From Sphingomonas sp. SUN039 (lineage in GTDB: Bacteria > Pseudomonadota > Alphaproteobacteria > Sphingomonadales > Sphingomonadaceae), in NCBI RefSeq assembly GCF_024758725.1, contig NZ_CP096972.1, positions 2,338,001 to 2,402,000 on the forward strand: a stretch of 64,000 nt of DNA, given 5' to 3'. Below the pieces are notes generated by a model. The model did no database searches, was not told where the DNA came from, and worked only from the letters and a program-made list of their open reading frames with translations. A program made the translations under genes and the position numbers. How positions within the stretch are numbered: the stretch's first letter is position 1; the number at the start of each line of letters is the position of its first letter. This document shows positions 44,011 to 55,100 of this stretch, piece after piece.

Positions 44011-46385
44011 CGGTCAACCGCTTGGTTTATCCTTGGAATGTCGATCCGCGCATCGCGTTCGGCCAAGGCACCCGACGTCCGGATCGAAGTCCAGAGGTTC
44101 TGCCCGCGCCGCGCCACCGCGCATGCCTCCGCGCGGCTCCCCGCCGCCGCGACGATCGCCGCATGATTGGCCATCGCCACGGCAAGATCGCGTCGGCGTG
44201 TGGGGTCCGAAGGTGCGGCGGCCAGTCGTCGTTCGCGCAGGGCAACACCCTCGCGCGACGTCGATGCGGCCTCGCCGGTTCTGCCAAGTGCCTGCAGCAG
44301 GATCGAGTCTTCTCCCAGCAGGATGAGCAAACGCATTTCGAGCGCGGCATCCGGCCCGAACGCGAGATAGCGCCGCAGATCGGCAATGCCCTTTGCGGCG
44401 ATCGCATGGGCTTCGCTCTCGCGGCCCTTCATGTCGGCCAGCGTGCTTGAAATGTTGAAGGCCGCCCCGCCCTGCTTCTCCGTCCAGAGCGACGAAGGCG
44501 TTCGGGCGAGCGCGGCGTCGATAATTGCGGCAGAAGCGCGGTAGGCCGCCAGCGCGCCGGGAATATCGTCGGCGTAATAGCGGGCGTCCCCCAGCCGCTC
44601 CAGCAACCCGGATTCGAGCAGTTTTGCCTCGCGCGGCAGTGCGGTCTTGAGCGCCGACGCGCGCAGTCGTGCCAGCGCAGCATCGAGCACCGCGATGGCT
44701 TCTTTGGGCCGGTCCGACGTCGTGCGCGCAAACCCGCGGTTCTTCTCGACAGTCAGGCGGCCGAGCAACGCGCTCGCGCGTTCGGGCTGCGCCGCCAGCG
44801 ATTTGTCGAAAGCTGCCGCGGCGACCTCGTTCCAGCGATCGTCGCGTCCATCCTTCGCCAGTGTCCAGCGCGCGCTGGCGACCCAGCCCAGTTCCTCGTT
44901 CACCTGGGCGTCGCCCGGTTGCTCACGGTGCAGCGTGTCGAGCAGGTCCTGCGCTGCGTTAAGTGCACGAGCGGCGTCTGCCGGTCGCCCCAAGCTTGCC
45001 GTGCCCGAAAGCCCGAGCAGGCTCGCCAGCCGCCGATAGCCCTGCGCGGTATCGAAGCGAAGGTCGGCGGGGGCATCGCGGACTGCTGCCAGACGTTCGA
45101 GATAGCGGCCCGACACTTCCGCCAGCCGCGCGCGGGCGACCACCGTGCCCGGCGCATCGCTCAGGTCGTCACTGAGTTCGGTCAGCATGAAGTGCGCGAG
45201 CTTTCGCACTTCGAAGAATCGCGCATCGGCCTCCGCCCGCGCCCGTTCCGCGCGGACATATTGCACCGTGCTGACCACTGTCGTCGCCACCAGAGCCAGC
45301 CCGACCAGCGCGGTCAGTGCCAGCCCGCGCCGGTGCCGCCGTACGAACCGGCTCGCGACATAACGCCAGCCCGCATCGTCGCGCGCCGCAACCGGCACGA
45401 ACGCACGGTGCCGCCGGATGTCGGACAGCAGCGCCGCGACATCGGGATAGCGGTCGCCGGGCTGCTCGCGCAGCGCGCGGCCGGCAATCGCCGCCAGATC
45501 ACCGTCGAGCTGCCCGACCGGCAGGCGCGTCCCCGGCACATGGACGGTGTCCGGCCCCGGCACCGCCACGCCGAGCATTGCCAGCATCAGCACGCCCAGG
45601 CTGAACACGTCGCTGGCAATCGTCGGCGCGACCCCGACACCGCGTTCGGGCGCGGCATAGCCCTTGGTCAGCGGATAGGGGTCGCCGCTTTCGTCCGGAT
45701 CGAGCCCGACGATCAGCCGCGCAATCCCGAAATCGAGCAGATGCACCCGCCCATCGGCGGTCATCAGCACGTTCGACGGCTTGATATCGGCGTGGATCAC
45801 CAGATTGCGGTGGGCATAGGCGACCGCATCGCACACCGTCTCCACCGCGTCGAGCCGCGCGGCGCGATCCGCCCCGCGCGCGTCGAGCGCCTCGGTCACG
45901 GCCACCCCATCGACAAAATCCATCGCCAGCCACGGCCGCCCGTCGGCGTCGCCGCCGTCGAGGATGCGGACGATGCCGGGATGCGACAAGCGCGCGAGGA
46001 TGCGGCGTTCCTCGGCAAAGCGTGCCTGGGCGCGCGGGCTGGCGAGGTCGCCGCGGATCAGCTTGATCGCGACCGTTTGCGCGAACACGCCGTCGTCGCG
46101 CTCGGCCTTCACCACCGCACCCATCCCGCCGCGCGCGATTTCGCCGGTGACACGATAAGGGCCGATGCGCTCGGGGATGCTGTCGACGATGCTCAGCGGG
46201 CGGATGAAGCTTTCGGTGGGCAGCAGGCGGAAATCGCCGCCCTCGCGCGAGAGCAGCTCCTCAACGCGCGTGCGCAGCCCCGCATCACCGCCGCATTCGG
46301 CCACGATGAGGGCGGCGCGCGCCTGAGGATCGTCAAGGCCGAGTGCGGCCTCGACAATCCTCAGCGCGTCTGCATCGGTGGACAT
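43995..46385 (-). CDS. Membrane Ser/Thr protein kinase with TPR-rich C-terminus
   Basis: A 796-residue PknB-type kinase. The Gly loop is IARGGMGAV, the ATP lysine is K108 (VAIKLIRGD), and the catalytic loop is HADIKPSN (D200), where Arg of the usual HRD is Ala. DFG lies at 218-220. A transmembrane helix (about 353-375) separates it from a helical TPR-like C-terminal region of about 420 residues, predicted periplasmic. A non-RD kinase is not expected to depend on activation-loop phosphorylation. The start lies 23 bases after the autotransporter stop, and the end overlaps the ECF sigma gene tail to tail. Confidence 0.9.
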   Translation of the reverse strand: MSTDADALRIVEAALGLDDPQARAALIVAECGGDAGLRTRVEELLSREGGDFRLLPTESFIRPLSIVDSIPERIGPYRVTGEIARGGMGAVVKAERDDGVFAQTVAIKLIRGDLASPRAQARFAEERRILARLSHPGIVRILDGGDADGRPWLAMDFVDGVAVTEALDARGADRAARLDAVETVCDAVAYAHRNLVIHADIKPSNVLMTADGRVHLLDFGIARLIVGLDPDESGDPYPLTKGYAAPERGVGVAPTIASDVFSLGVLMLAMLGVAVPGPDTVHVPGTRLPVGQLDGDLAAIAGRALREQPGDRYPDVAALLSDIRRHRAFVPVAARDDAGWRYVASRFVRRHRRGLALTALVGLALVATTVVSTVQYVRAERARAEADARFFEVRKLAHFMLTELSDDLSDAPGTVVARARLAEVSGRYLERLAAVRDAPADLRFDTAQGYRRLASLLGLSGTASLGRPADAARALNAAQDLLDTLHREQPGDAQVNEELGWVASARWTLAKDGRDDRWNEVAAAAFDKSLAAQPERASALLGRLTVEKNRGFARTTSDRPKEAIAVLDAALARLRASALKTALPREAKLLESGLLERLGDARYYADDIPGALAAYRASAAIIDAALARTPSSLWTEKQGGAAFNISSTLADMKGRESEAHAIAAKGIADLRRYLAFGPDAALEMRLLILLGEDSILLQALGRTGEAASTSREGVALRERRLAAAPSDPTRRRDLAVAMANHAAIVAAAGSRAEACAVARRGQNLWTSIRTSGALAERDARIDIPRINQAVDRYCGS

Positions 46386-46408
46386 CGGATCAGCCTAACG
46401 CGCCGCCC

Positions 46409-49400
46409 TCAGAACGCCACCCGCACGCTCGCGGTCGCGGTGTGCGAGGTGTAGCCGCCACCCAGCCGCCCGTCATAGCCGAAGCCGAGCGAGGCCCGCT
46501 TGCCGACCGGCACGCCGACCCGCGCGCCGAGCAGGACGCCGTTCGGTTCGCCTGGCGCACTCATCGTCAACGATCGCGTGGGGGCCAGCGCGAACGCGAC
46601 CGGCACGTTGCGCGCCGATCCTTCGAGCACCGCGAGGTAGCGCGCGCGGGCCGACAGGCTGAACGAGCCGAAATCGCGCCCGACCGACAGCCCCGCCGTC
46701 GCGCGCACTTGTCGCGTGGAGGTGCCGCCGACGACGAGCCCGAGCGTATCGGTTTCGGTAAAGGCGCTGGTCGACAGCCGTACCCAGTCGATTCCGGCTT
46801 CGGGCCGCAAGGTCCACCCGCCGCTCTCAATCGCATAGCCCAAGTCGAGTGCCACGCCGGTCACGCGGACGTCGTAGCGCGCCGACGAACTGCCGATGAT
46901 CGTGCGGCGGGTGTTGGCATTGCCGAAGCCTTGTACGAGCGCCAGCGAGGCGGCGAACGGACCGCTGTCGAAGCGCAGCGCCGCGCCGATTTCCGTCAGT
47001 TCGACCCGGCCCGTCTCGAGCGCACCCGCGACATCCATATCGATCCGCCCCCGGTCGATGCCGAGCGCCAAGGTCAGCCCCGGCGCGACGCCGATGCCGA
47101 CCCCGCCCGCGATGCCCAGCGCCGCGCGCCGCGCGCCCTGGTTCACGCGAAAGCCATAGACATCGGCCCAGCCCGCGCTCCCCGCCTCGACGCGCCCCAG
47201 CCGCCCGAGCAGCCGCCCGCCGAGGTCGAACAGCCCCGACTGCACCTCGGCATGAACACTGCCGACCGCGACGACCTGTCCGTTGAGCTCATAGGTTTCG
47301 CGCAGCGTTTCGGTGACGGTATCGGTGCGGGTTTCGTTGATGGTGTAGGTCGTGGTGGTGATCGTGTTGAAGTTATTCTCGCTTTCGCCAACGACATAGG
47401 ATGTCCCGCCGGTCGTGCAGGTCGGTCGCGTTGACGAGGGCAGCGACGAGACGTTGCAAGTCGACAAGGCTCCAACTTGGACCGTGGCGGGCCCAATCGT
47501 GATCACGGTGTTCAGCGTCTGAACGCCGGGACCGGCAAGCGAATAGGTCGAGGTGCCGGTGACAGCTGTGCTTGTCGTGGTCGATGCCGTGCGGGTCGGA
47601 CTCCCGATGATAACCCCCGGACCACCCGCAGTCGTTATCGCCGCTCGCGCCGCCGTAACTCCATTCTGGACAGCGGTGCTGGCAAAAGCAGCGGCGAATG
47701 TCTGATCGTACAGCGGCGCCCCGCCAAGCAGACGGCCGACGATTTGCGTCGAAAAGGCTGTTGACCGGTTGGTCGCCACGGTCGCCGCGTTGAATACGAG
47801 GCTTTGACGCGTCGCATCGGTGAAGCTGTCTGTCGGACTTGAATTGATATCGAGATAGACATTGTTTGCGTCGTAGCGCAACGCTGCCGTTGCGTTTGGA
47901 TTGGTTGAAAGCGGGCTAAACGTGCCCGTCCGTCCGCCATTCGCCGTCAGCAGCGTGTAACTCCCCGACGTAAACACGCCGCCGACCGCGAACGCGGACA
48001 CACTCCCCGCCAGCGTCGCCGTGCCGGTGACCAGCACCCGGTCGGTCGCCGCCTGCGTCGCGCCGACATCGACGCGGAACGTGGAACCCGCGTTGAACAC
48101 GAGGTTGCCGTTGATGGTGAGCGTGCCGGTCGGGGTGTAGATGCCCGGCGACAAGGTGCCGTTCACGACGGTGTTGCCGACCGTGCCGTTACCTGCCAGC
48201 GTTGCGCCGCTGGCGACGGTGGTCAGCGAAGAACTGGCGGTCGATCCCGCGACCCAGAGCGTTCCGGCGCGGACGGTCGTGGTGCCGGTGTAGCTATTGG
48301 TGCCGTCCAGAACCAGGCTTCCCGTCCCGTCGACGATCAAATTGCCCGCGCCCCGGATATTGCCTGAATAGATACTCACGAAATTCCCGGGTTCGAGGTT
48401 TGTCAGCGTATTGCTGCCCAGCGTGACGAAGCCGCTCCCGCCAAGCTGCTGGACCGTCTGGTTGCCGCCGCTGGAGATATCGAGCTCGGAGGCGGCGTTG
48501 AGCAAGCCGACGCTGCTGCTGCTGGCGATCGAGCCGCCAGCTCCGATGTTGAGCCTGCCGATCACCCCGGTCGAACCCGTGTAGCTTTGCGCGCTGGTGA
48601 TCGTCACAGCGCCGGTGCCCTGCACAAAAACCTCCCCCGACCCGCTGACCTGTCGGGAGAACGTCACTGCTGTTGCTTCGTCGAAGGTCAGCCGCCCGCT
48701 ATTGACGACGCCCGACGTGCCATTGATCGACCCGTTCTGGCCCCCCGTCGAATTGCCGAGAATAAGTTGTGCCCCGGTCGCGATCGTGGTCAGGCCAGTA
48801 TAGGTGTTGGCTCCGGTCAGTCTGAGGCCGCTGCCGAAATTGCCACCCTGTTTGGTCAGCGAGCCGGTCCCCGAAATGACGCCGCCATAGGTGGTCTGGT
48901 CGGCGCGATTGAAGATCAGGCTGCCGCGATTGACGATGTTGCCGCTGATCGTGCCGGCGAAATTGCCATCGCCGATGCGGAGCGTGCCGTCGAAATCGGC
49001 GGCGGTATTGGCGGATGTAATCGTGCCCAGGTTGAGGATATCGACCACGCCGGTCGCCCCGGCGGTGCGGCTCACCACGATCCCCGCCGTGTCGCCGCTG
49101 ACGCTGCTCCCGCTTCGGATCGTCACGCTGGCGTTGCCGTTGCCCATGGACAGCAGCATGCCCGTCCCCGTCGCGTTGATCGTGCCCGACAGGTCGGCAA
49201 TCAGCGCCCCGTTGTTGAGGGGATTGAACCATACGCCATTCCGGAGGGCGCCGGTGGTGCCAGTCTGGTTGATGGTCGTGCCTGCGGCGGTGGTGAAGCG
49301 AGCGACCCCGGTATCGGGGCGAAGTAAGACGCCGATATTCGCCACGGTGACCGATCCGCCGCTGGTCAGTGTGACATTGGTTCCGCCTCCACGCCCCGAT

Positions 49401-50221
49401 GCGGCAATGCCCGTTCCGGCAGAATAGGTGTTGGTGATCAGCGCGTTGGTGGTCAGGTTGAGAGTCGACGCCGACGACAGTGCGACATCGTTTCCGTTGA
49501 AGATCGAGGCGGCGATTCCTCCCGTTACAACAGTCTGGCCGGTCATTGTCAGGTTGACGTCAGCCCCGCCGTCGAGCGCGAGCGCGACTGCACCCGTATT
49601 TACGCCGGTTGCGGTGATCGTGCCGCCCGCGAACCACGCATCGATCCCGCGATTCAACGAATAGAGGTCGATCCCGGCAATCCCGCTGAACGTGCCGGAA
49701 ATGGGGGCGGCCTGGGTCCCCACCATGATTCTGGAAGTCCCTGCGGCGTTCAATACCAACGCGGTGGCCAGTGCAGCCGTAGAGTTGGTCGTGACGGTGC
49801 CGTTGCCGAGATAGGTGATCAGTCCGCCGCTGCTTGTCACCGACAGACCATCCCTCGGCAAAGCTTCGTTGGCATTGGCCGCCGTGTGGCCGATCGTGCC
49901 GTTGTTGGTGATCGTGACGGGACCGGTGTTGTTGGTCACTAGCGGACCCGACAGTGGACCGACAACGTCGAGGCCAAAGCCGCTGATCGTGGTTCCGCTG
50001 GCAATGTTGACGTTGATCGGCGCGGTGAACTGGTGGCGATTGGCAGTCGTTCCTGCGTTGGTGCCGCTGGTGTTGGTAGCGACGGTCGTTGTCGTATTGC
50101 CGCAGGTTATCGTGACCGTGCCGTCGACCGCCGTCGTCGTCACGCAATCGGCCCATGCCGACGCCGGCACCAGCAACGCCGCCACCGCCACGCTCAAACA
50201 AAGCGCTGAAATTCGTGTCAT
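46409..50221 (-). CDS. Large autotransporter with PATR-type passenger
   Basis: A 1270-residue type V secreted protein. A signal peptide (MTRISALCLSVAVAALLVPASAWA) is followed by a Thr/Asn/Gly-rich passenger of about 900 residues with low cysteine content. It contains autotransporter-associated beta-strand repeats such as LTGANTYTGLTTIATGAQL and GTNSYTGTTTVRAGTLWV. The C-terminal 280 residues form a beta-barrel domain beginning around RLGRVEAGSAGWADVYGF and ending SVRVAF. ATG 50221 is chosen because AAAGGGG lies at correct spacing; ATG 50227 is too close to it. The kinase gene follows in the same direction. An adhesin role is likely but not shown. Confidence 0.9.
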   Translation of the reverse strand: MTRISALCLSVAVAALLVPASAWADCVTTTAVDGTVTITCGNTTTTVATNTSGTNAGTTANRHQFTAPINVNIASGTTISGFGLDVVGPLSGPLVTNNTGPVTITNNGTIGHTAANANEALPRDGLSVTSSGGLITYLGNGTVTTNSTAALATALVLNAAGTSRIMVGTQAAPISGTFSGIAGIDLYSLNRGIDAWFAGGTITATGVNTGAVALALDGGADVNLTMTGQTVVTGGIAASIFNGNDVALSSASTLNLTTNALITNTYSAGTGIAASGRGGGTNVTLTSGGSVTVANIGVLLRPDTGVARFTTAAGTTINQTGTTGALRNGVWFNPLNNGALIADLSGTINATGTGMLLSMGNGNASVTIRSGSSVSGDTAGIVVSRTAGATGVVDILNLGTITSANTAADFDGTLRIGDGNFAGTISGNIVNRGSLIFNRADQTTYGGVISGTGSLTKQGGNFGSGLRLTGANTYTGLTTIATGAQLILGNSTGGQNGSINGTSGVVNSGRLTFDEATAVTFSRQVSGSGEVFVQGTGAVTITSAQSYTGSTGVIGRLNIGAGGSIASSSSVGLLNAASELDISSGGNQTVQQLGGSGFVTLGSNTLTNLEPGNFVSIYSGNIRGAGNLIVDGTGSLVLDGTNSYTGTTTVRAGTLWVAGSTASSSLTTVASGATLAGNGTVGNTVVNGTLSPGIYTPTGTLTINGNLVFNAGSTFRVDVGATQAATDRVLVTGTATLAGSVSAFAVGGVFTSGSYTLLTANGGRTGTFSPLSTNPNATAALRYDANNVYLDINSSPTDSFTDATRQSLVFNAATVATNRSTAFSTQIVGRLLGGAPLYDQTFAAAFASTAVQNGVTAARAAITTAGGPGVIIGSPTRTASTTTSTAVTGTSTYSLAGPGVQTLNTVITIGPATVQVGALSTCNVSSLPSSTRPTCTTGGTSYVVGESENNFNTITTTTYTINETRTDTVTETLRETYELNGQVVAVGSVHAEVQSGLFDLGGRLLGRLGRVEAGSAGWADVYGFRVNQGARRAALGIAGGVGIGVAPGLTLALGIDRGRIDMDVAGALETGRVELTEIGAALRFDSGPFAASLALVQGFGNANTRRTIIGSSSARYDVRVTGVALDLGYAIESGGWTLRPEAGIDWVRLSTSAFTETDTLGLVVGGTSTRQVRATAGLSVGRDFGSFSLSARARYLAVLEGSARNVPVAFALAPTRSLTMSAPGEPNGVLLGARVGVPVGKRASLGFGYDGRLGGGYTSHTATASVRVAF

Positions 50222-50646
50222 CGCCATTCCCCTTTGCCCATCGGTCCGAACGACCGCGTTCAAAAGGCAGAGGCGACATCGGGCCGGATTCCGGTTCACG
50301 AGCATGAAAAATAATTCTCGGCCGGACGGAATTCGGGGGCAACGGCAGCCGGCCTATGGTCGTCAAAAGACCGTCATTCGGCTTCACGACGGTTGCCTGC
50401 TTTGCCCTTTTGCAGGTTGTCATGCTTCGCAATTTCTGGAGCTAACCCAGGCGATCACCACGTATTCAAAATGTCGAAGCTGTGCAGAAATGACGAAACG
50501 CACCTCGCCTGTAATTTGTCCGGGCCGGGCCATTCATTTTGCTTGAACGAAAGGCGGGAATTAGCCCCGCCAAGCCAATTCTGTAGGTCCGAAATGTCGG
50601 CGGATCCGGCTGAATCGAATGAAAGTGACTCCAACGTTCCCTTGTT
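50222..50646. other. Upstream region of the autotransporter, end of the Abi gene
   Basis: About 425 bases that must hold the autotransporter promoter on the minus strand. No additional gene or strong hairpin was found. The Abi gene, on the same strand, ends at 50647 without a clear terminator. Confidence 0.4.
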
Positions 50647-51609
50647 TTAGGTCCAAATTGTTTCCTGATTCCAGTTTGGCAGAAACCCACCTTGGGCGGG
50701 AGTGGCGAACGGCATGATCGGGAAAGCTTGCCAGTGCGCCTTCATGCGGCTTGGCCAAGAGGTCCCGGGGTTGATGCGCCTTACGAAATAGCTCGCCACC
50801 GCCGCGGCGCCATAGACGCGCGTGCGACGCTCCAGGTTGCTACCGATGTGCACCAGCTGTCGTGCCTCAAACGGCTTGGGTACTAAGGGCTGATTGATGA
50901 TCCCGGCATTCCATAGACGGGCGTGGTGCGCACTAATGTTTCGTACGAACGCAAGCGTCTTGATCCAGCTCACCAGCGTGTTGGGAAGGAGGCCGTAGCG
51001 TTTAGCAATTGCAGCACGATCATTGGGGTGCGCCATCTCGAGCAGCCAGGACAGCGTGCCAAAGTCCCATGCCTCCACGGCCATCCAGATTGGCACGGGC
51101 GAGCTGTAGCTAGCAAAGAATTCTGTAACCCAATCTTCCTTGGACCGAGTAATGGCATCATCTGCCTTGATTAGCCAATTCTGATGGCGCGTGCCTCCTC
51201 TTGGCATCGTCTGATTCGCACGATGCGTATCGAGGAAAGCGGTAGAGCGGTGCGCGCAAGGGTCTCGCTTGCCGAGCGCATGCGCGAGATCGACGCGTAG
51301 CGCGACCTCAATTCTCTCAATGCCGTCGAGGAAGATTAAACGGAGCTGTTTGTCAAACAGGTAGAGATCTACGGCGTGGCGAAACTCCGCACCGGGTAGA
51401 AAATTATCGCTGCGGATGGTGCGTGTTGTGTCATTGGGATCGGGGACGAGCTGTTGGAACGGTTGCCAGTAAGGCGTAAGCCGCCCGTATCCGATCCGTT
51501 GAAGGTGAACGATCGCTTTGGCTTGATCGGTTACGACAAGCCCGCGCTGCATGAGAAGCCCAAGTTGGGCGGCAAAAGTAAGGTGGGGTTTGGTATAAGG
51601 CGGAAGCAT
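50647..51609 (-). CDS. Abi-family (AbiD/AbiF-like) HEPN protein
   Basis: A 320-residue protein of the Abi_2 family. The N-terminal pattern KPHLTFAAQLGLLMQRGLVV, then IGYGRLTPYWQPF and DKQLRLIFLDGIERIEVALR, is typical of AbiD/AbiF abortive-infection proteins. The C-terminal FVRNISAHHARLWN contains the RNxxxH motif of HEPN ribonucleases. Such proteins are predicted to cleave RNA after phage infection. The ATG at 51609 has GAGG upstream. It stands alone between two large surface-protein genes, with no visible partner. GC content is somewhat lower than its neighbours. Confidence 0.88.
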   Translation of the reverse strand: MLPPYTKPHLTFAAQLGLLMQRGLVVTDQAKAIVHLQRIGYGRLTPYWQPFQQLVPDPNDTTRTIRSDNFLPGAEFRHAVDLYLFDKQLRLIFLDGIERIEVALRVDLAHALGKRDPCAHRSTAFLDTHRANQTMPRGGTRHQNWLIKADDAITRSKEDWVTEFFASYSSPVPIWMAVEAWDFGTLSWLLEMAHPNDRAAIAKRYGLLPNTLVSWIKTLAFVRNISAHHARLWNAGIINQPLVPKPFEARQLVHIGSNLERRTRVYGAAAVASYFVRRINPGTSWPSRMKAHWQAFPIMPFATPAQGGFLPNWNQETIWT

Positions 51610-52183
51610 CCAGCCTCATATGAAGAAGGCCGCCCCTTGATGCCAGCGGCAACAGCGGGGGCGGCCATGTTGAAACCGATATACGCACGAGAGGGTTAGG
51701 ATTCAACTAAAAGTTGACAGCCGTTCGACAGCCACTGGAAGCTAGGGTGCCTGAATGACACGCCTCGGCACCAACGTCGAGGCGAACCCAAGCGCGCCTC
51801 AGATCGCTCGCGAAGGCAGGATTAATGTATGACGGCTATCGAATCGGCTTTCTTGATCACCGAACGGCAGCAATGTTGGCGGTTACGGACATACTGCTTC
51901 GGCCAAAGCGGACGGTCAGCTGCCGCCAACATTGCGGTTGATAGTCCGCCGCCTAGCCAATCCCAAAAACGGCCGTCCGTTCATCGGAGATTTCGCCGAG
52001 AAGAAAATGATCGGCATGGGGCCGCGTGCAGTGGGTTCGCTGTCAGGATCGCCATCTGCCAAAGCAGACATCGTCAGATTAGGTGTCCGATCGATGGCGA
52101 TCCGACGGCATGAAGAACAGCGGCTCTCGCTAGTATGGCTGCGAAAGCCACCGCTGCGCGGTGTGGGTGTTGCTTGCGCACCC
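51610..52183. other. Intergenic region between the Abi gene and the YadA-like gene
   Basis: About 570 bases. Small frames on both strands lack homology signals and ribosome binding sites. The sequence TTGGCGG...CCGCCAA around 51871-51928 is a loose inverted repeat. It includes the Abi promoter and the tail region of the adhesin, with no obvious terminator. Confidence 0.4.
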
Positions 52184-55100
52184 TCACCAAGCGAAGGTAA
52201 CCCCCATGCGACCGCCGGTGCTGTCCTTGACCGTCGATCCCGCGATACCCGCGTTGAAATAGACATGGTCGCCCGCCTTCACGACGGCCGAAGTCGAAAA
52301 GCCCTGTTCGCCACGATAGGTCGCGAGGTTGAACGACACCGCCACGCGCGCGTCGGCCGGGATGATCGTCCCGCCCAACGCCATGGCCGCCGCAATTCCG
52401 CCATTGGCGTTGCGATTGTTGACATCGATCCGGGCGGAGAGGCTTGCCTGCCCGGCTTCGAGCGCACTTAAACGACCGACTTGGGCAGCGTCCATCGCCT
52501 GTAACGCGGTGATCTGCGTCGCCTGATTACCGACGCTGGTTTGCAACGACGCTATCGCCGGGCGGATGGTGGTGTCGCGACCGAGCGTTCCCGACGCATC
52601 GACCGTTGACAAATCGGTCGGCCCGACCTGCGCCGCTGTCGAGGCGGCGATGTCGCCGACCGTCACCGAAGATCCTGCGCCGCCGAGCGCTACCTGGGCG
52701 TTACGCGTGGTGGTCGCCCCGGCACCGACCGCAGTGGCATTGGCATGGGTTGCGCTGGTGGCGCTGCCGATCGCGATGGCGTTCGCGCCGCTCGCCGTCG
52801 GTCGGGTACCGGTGCCGTTGACCGCAACATAGTCGGTACGGGCAAGCGCGGTGTTCGCGGTCGTCTGGGCCGTCGCGGCGTTGGTCAGGGCCGTGTTCGC
52901 GACGCCCTGCGCGGTGGCGGCGTTGGCAAGGGCGGTATTGGCCGCTCCTTGCGCCGCCGTCACCGCCTGGTTGGTTGCGAACAACTGGCCGCCATTGACG
53001 GCATCGGTCGATCCGCTGGCGACATTGCCCGATGCCACATTGACCACGCGCCGTTCGCTGCCCGACGCCCCCACCGACACGGTGTTCGCCTGGCCCGCGA
53101 CCGAGCCGGTGCCCAACGCGACTGAATTGGCTCCCGTCGCCTGGGCATTGCCGCCCAGCGCCACCGCCCCTGCCGTCCCCGCATTGGCACCGTTACCGAG
53201 CGCAACGGCCCCTGCACCATTGGCGGTGTTGGCATTGCCAATAGCCACCGCGCCGTCACCGGTTGCGTTGTTGTCGGCCCCCAGTGCCACAGCGCCGGTG
53301 CCGGTCGCATTGTTCGGATCGCCGAGGGCGACCGCTCCGTTCCCATTGGCATTCTGGCGAAAGCCGAGCGCGACGGCACCGACACCGGTCGCCGTCGACG
53401 TACCGCTCTGTACGCTTGAGCCGCCGGACGTGATGCTGATCGCGGCAATGGCAGCGTTCATCTGGCTCAGCGTGACCGCATCCTGTGCGCCGATGGCATT
53501 GGCCAGGTTGACGATGCGGCGCTCGCTGCCGACGGCGCCGACCGAGACGGTGTTCGCCTGATTGGCGACCGAATTCACGCCGATGGCAACGCTGCCGAGG
53601 CCGCTCGCCGAAGTGCTTGCACCCAGCGCCACGCTGCCAACGCCCCCCGCATTCGCGCCGTACCCAAGTGCAACTGCATTGGTGCCATTGGCAAAGGCAA
53701 TGGACAGGCCAGCGGCATTGTTGATGCGGAACCCGCCGAGCGCGACGTTGAGCTGACCCACGGTCGCAGCGTCGGATGCCGAGGTTCCGCTGGCGAGATT
53801 GGTGATACGGCGCTGCTGGCTGGCAGAGCCGACCGAGACCGTGAAGTCCTGATCGGCAACCGCGTTCGCGCCGAGCGCGACGCTGCCGAGGCCGCTGGCC
53901 CGCGCGTTCGCGCCGCTTGCGACCGTCCCGGTGCCGGTGGCAATCGCGCCATAGCCACCGGCGACGGCGTTCGTGCCGGTTGCAGATGCCTTGGCCAATC
54001 CCGCCATATTGTCGGCGACGAAGCCGCCGAGCGCTGTATCGAGCTGACCGACTGTCGCTGCATCGGTCGCGGCGATACCCGCTGCGACGTTGACGACGCG
54101 CCGCTGTAGCGATGCAGTTCCCAGCGAAACCGTGAAATCCTGTGTCGCTACCGCGCCAGCCCCGAGCGCGACACTGCCAGTCCCGCTCGCAGTTGCCAGC
54201 GTGCCGCTGGCAACGCTGCCGCTGCCCCCCGCTTGGGCGCCATAGCCCGACGCGACGCTGTTGCTGCCGCTGGAGACGGCGCTAGCAAAACTTCCGCCAT
54301 TGTTCGCTGAAAAGGCCGGGCTGCCGCCGCCCGCGGGAATTGCGGCGATGGCGCTGTTAAGCTGACCGACTGTGGCCGCATCCGTGTTCGCCGAACCTGC
54401 CGCAACGTTGACTAAACGGCGCTGCTGCGCCGAAGTGCCGAACGATACCGTATAGTCCTGTGTGGCAAGCGAATCGGAACCGAAAGCCGCACTGCCGACA
54501 CCAGTGGAACGGGCACCCGATCCGAGCGCGACGGCATTGTTCTGACTGGCGACGGCCAGGATGCCAACCGCGACACTGCCTGTGCTGGTCGCGCTGGCGG
54601 ATGCGCCGCTCGCGACGCTTCCGCTTCCTGCAGCATTTGCGCCGGTGCCGGTCGCGACACTCGCATTGCTTCCCGCCGATGCGGCATAGCCGATGGCAAG
54701 GCTGTCCGGCCCCGATGCCGCTGCGTTTGCAAAACCATGCGTATTATTCGCGGCGAGGGCCGGAATTCCCCCGGCAGGAAGGGCGGCGAGGGCGCTATTG
54801 AGCTGACCGACATTGACCGCATCGGTGTTCGCCGTCCCGGCGGCGATATTGACGATCCGGCGCTGTTGCGTGCTCGACCCGACCGAGACGGTGTTGGCCT
54901 GATCGGCAACCGAATTGGCCCCGAGCGCGACGCTCTGTAGTCCCGAAGCGGCAGCGGAGGCACCCAAAGCTGTGCTGAACCGGCCGGTTGCGCTGCTCAG
55001 CGCGCCATTAGCCGTCGATGAAAAGTCGCTCGCAGAGCTGCTGGTCCCGGTGGCAGTCGCATAGTCGCCGCTTGCGGTGCTCAAGCCGCCCGTCGCAGTT

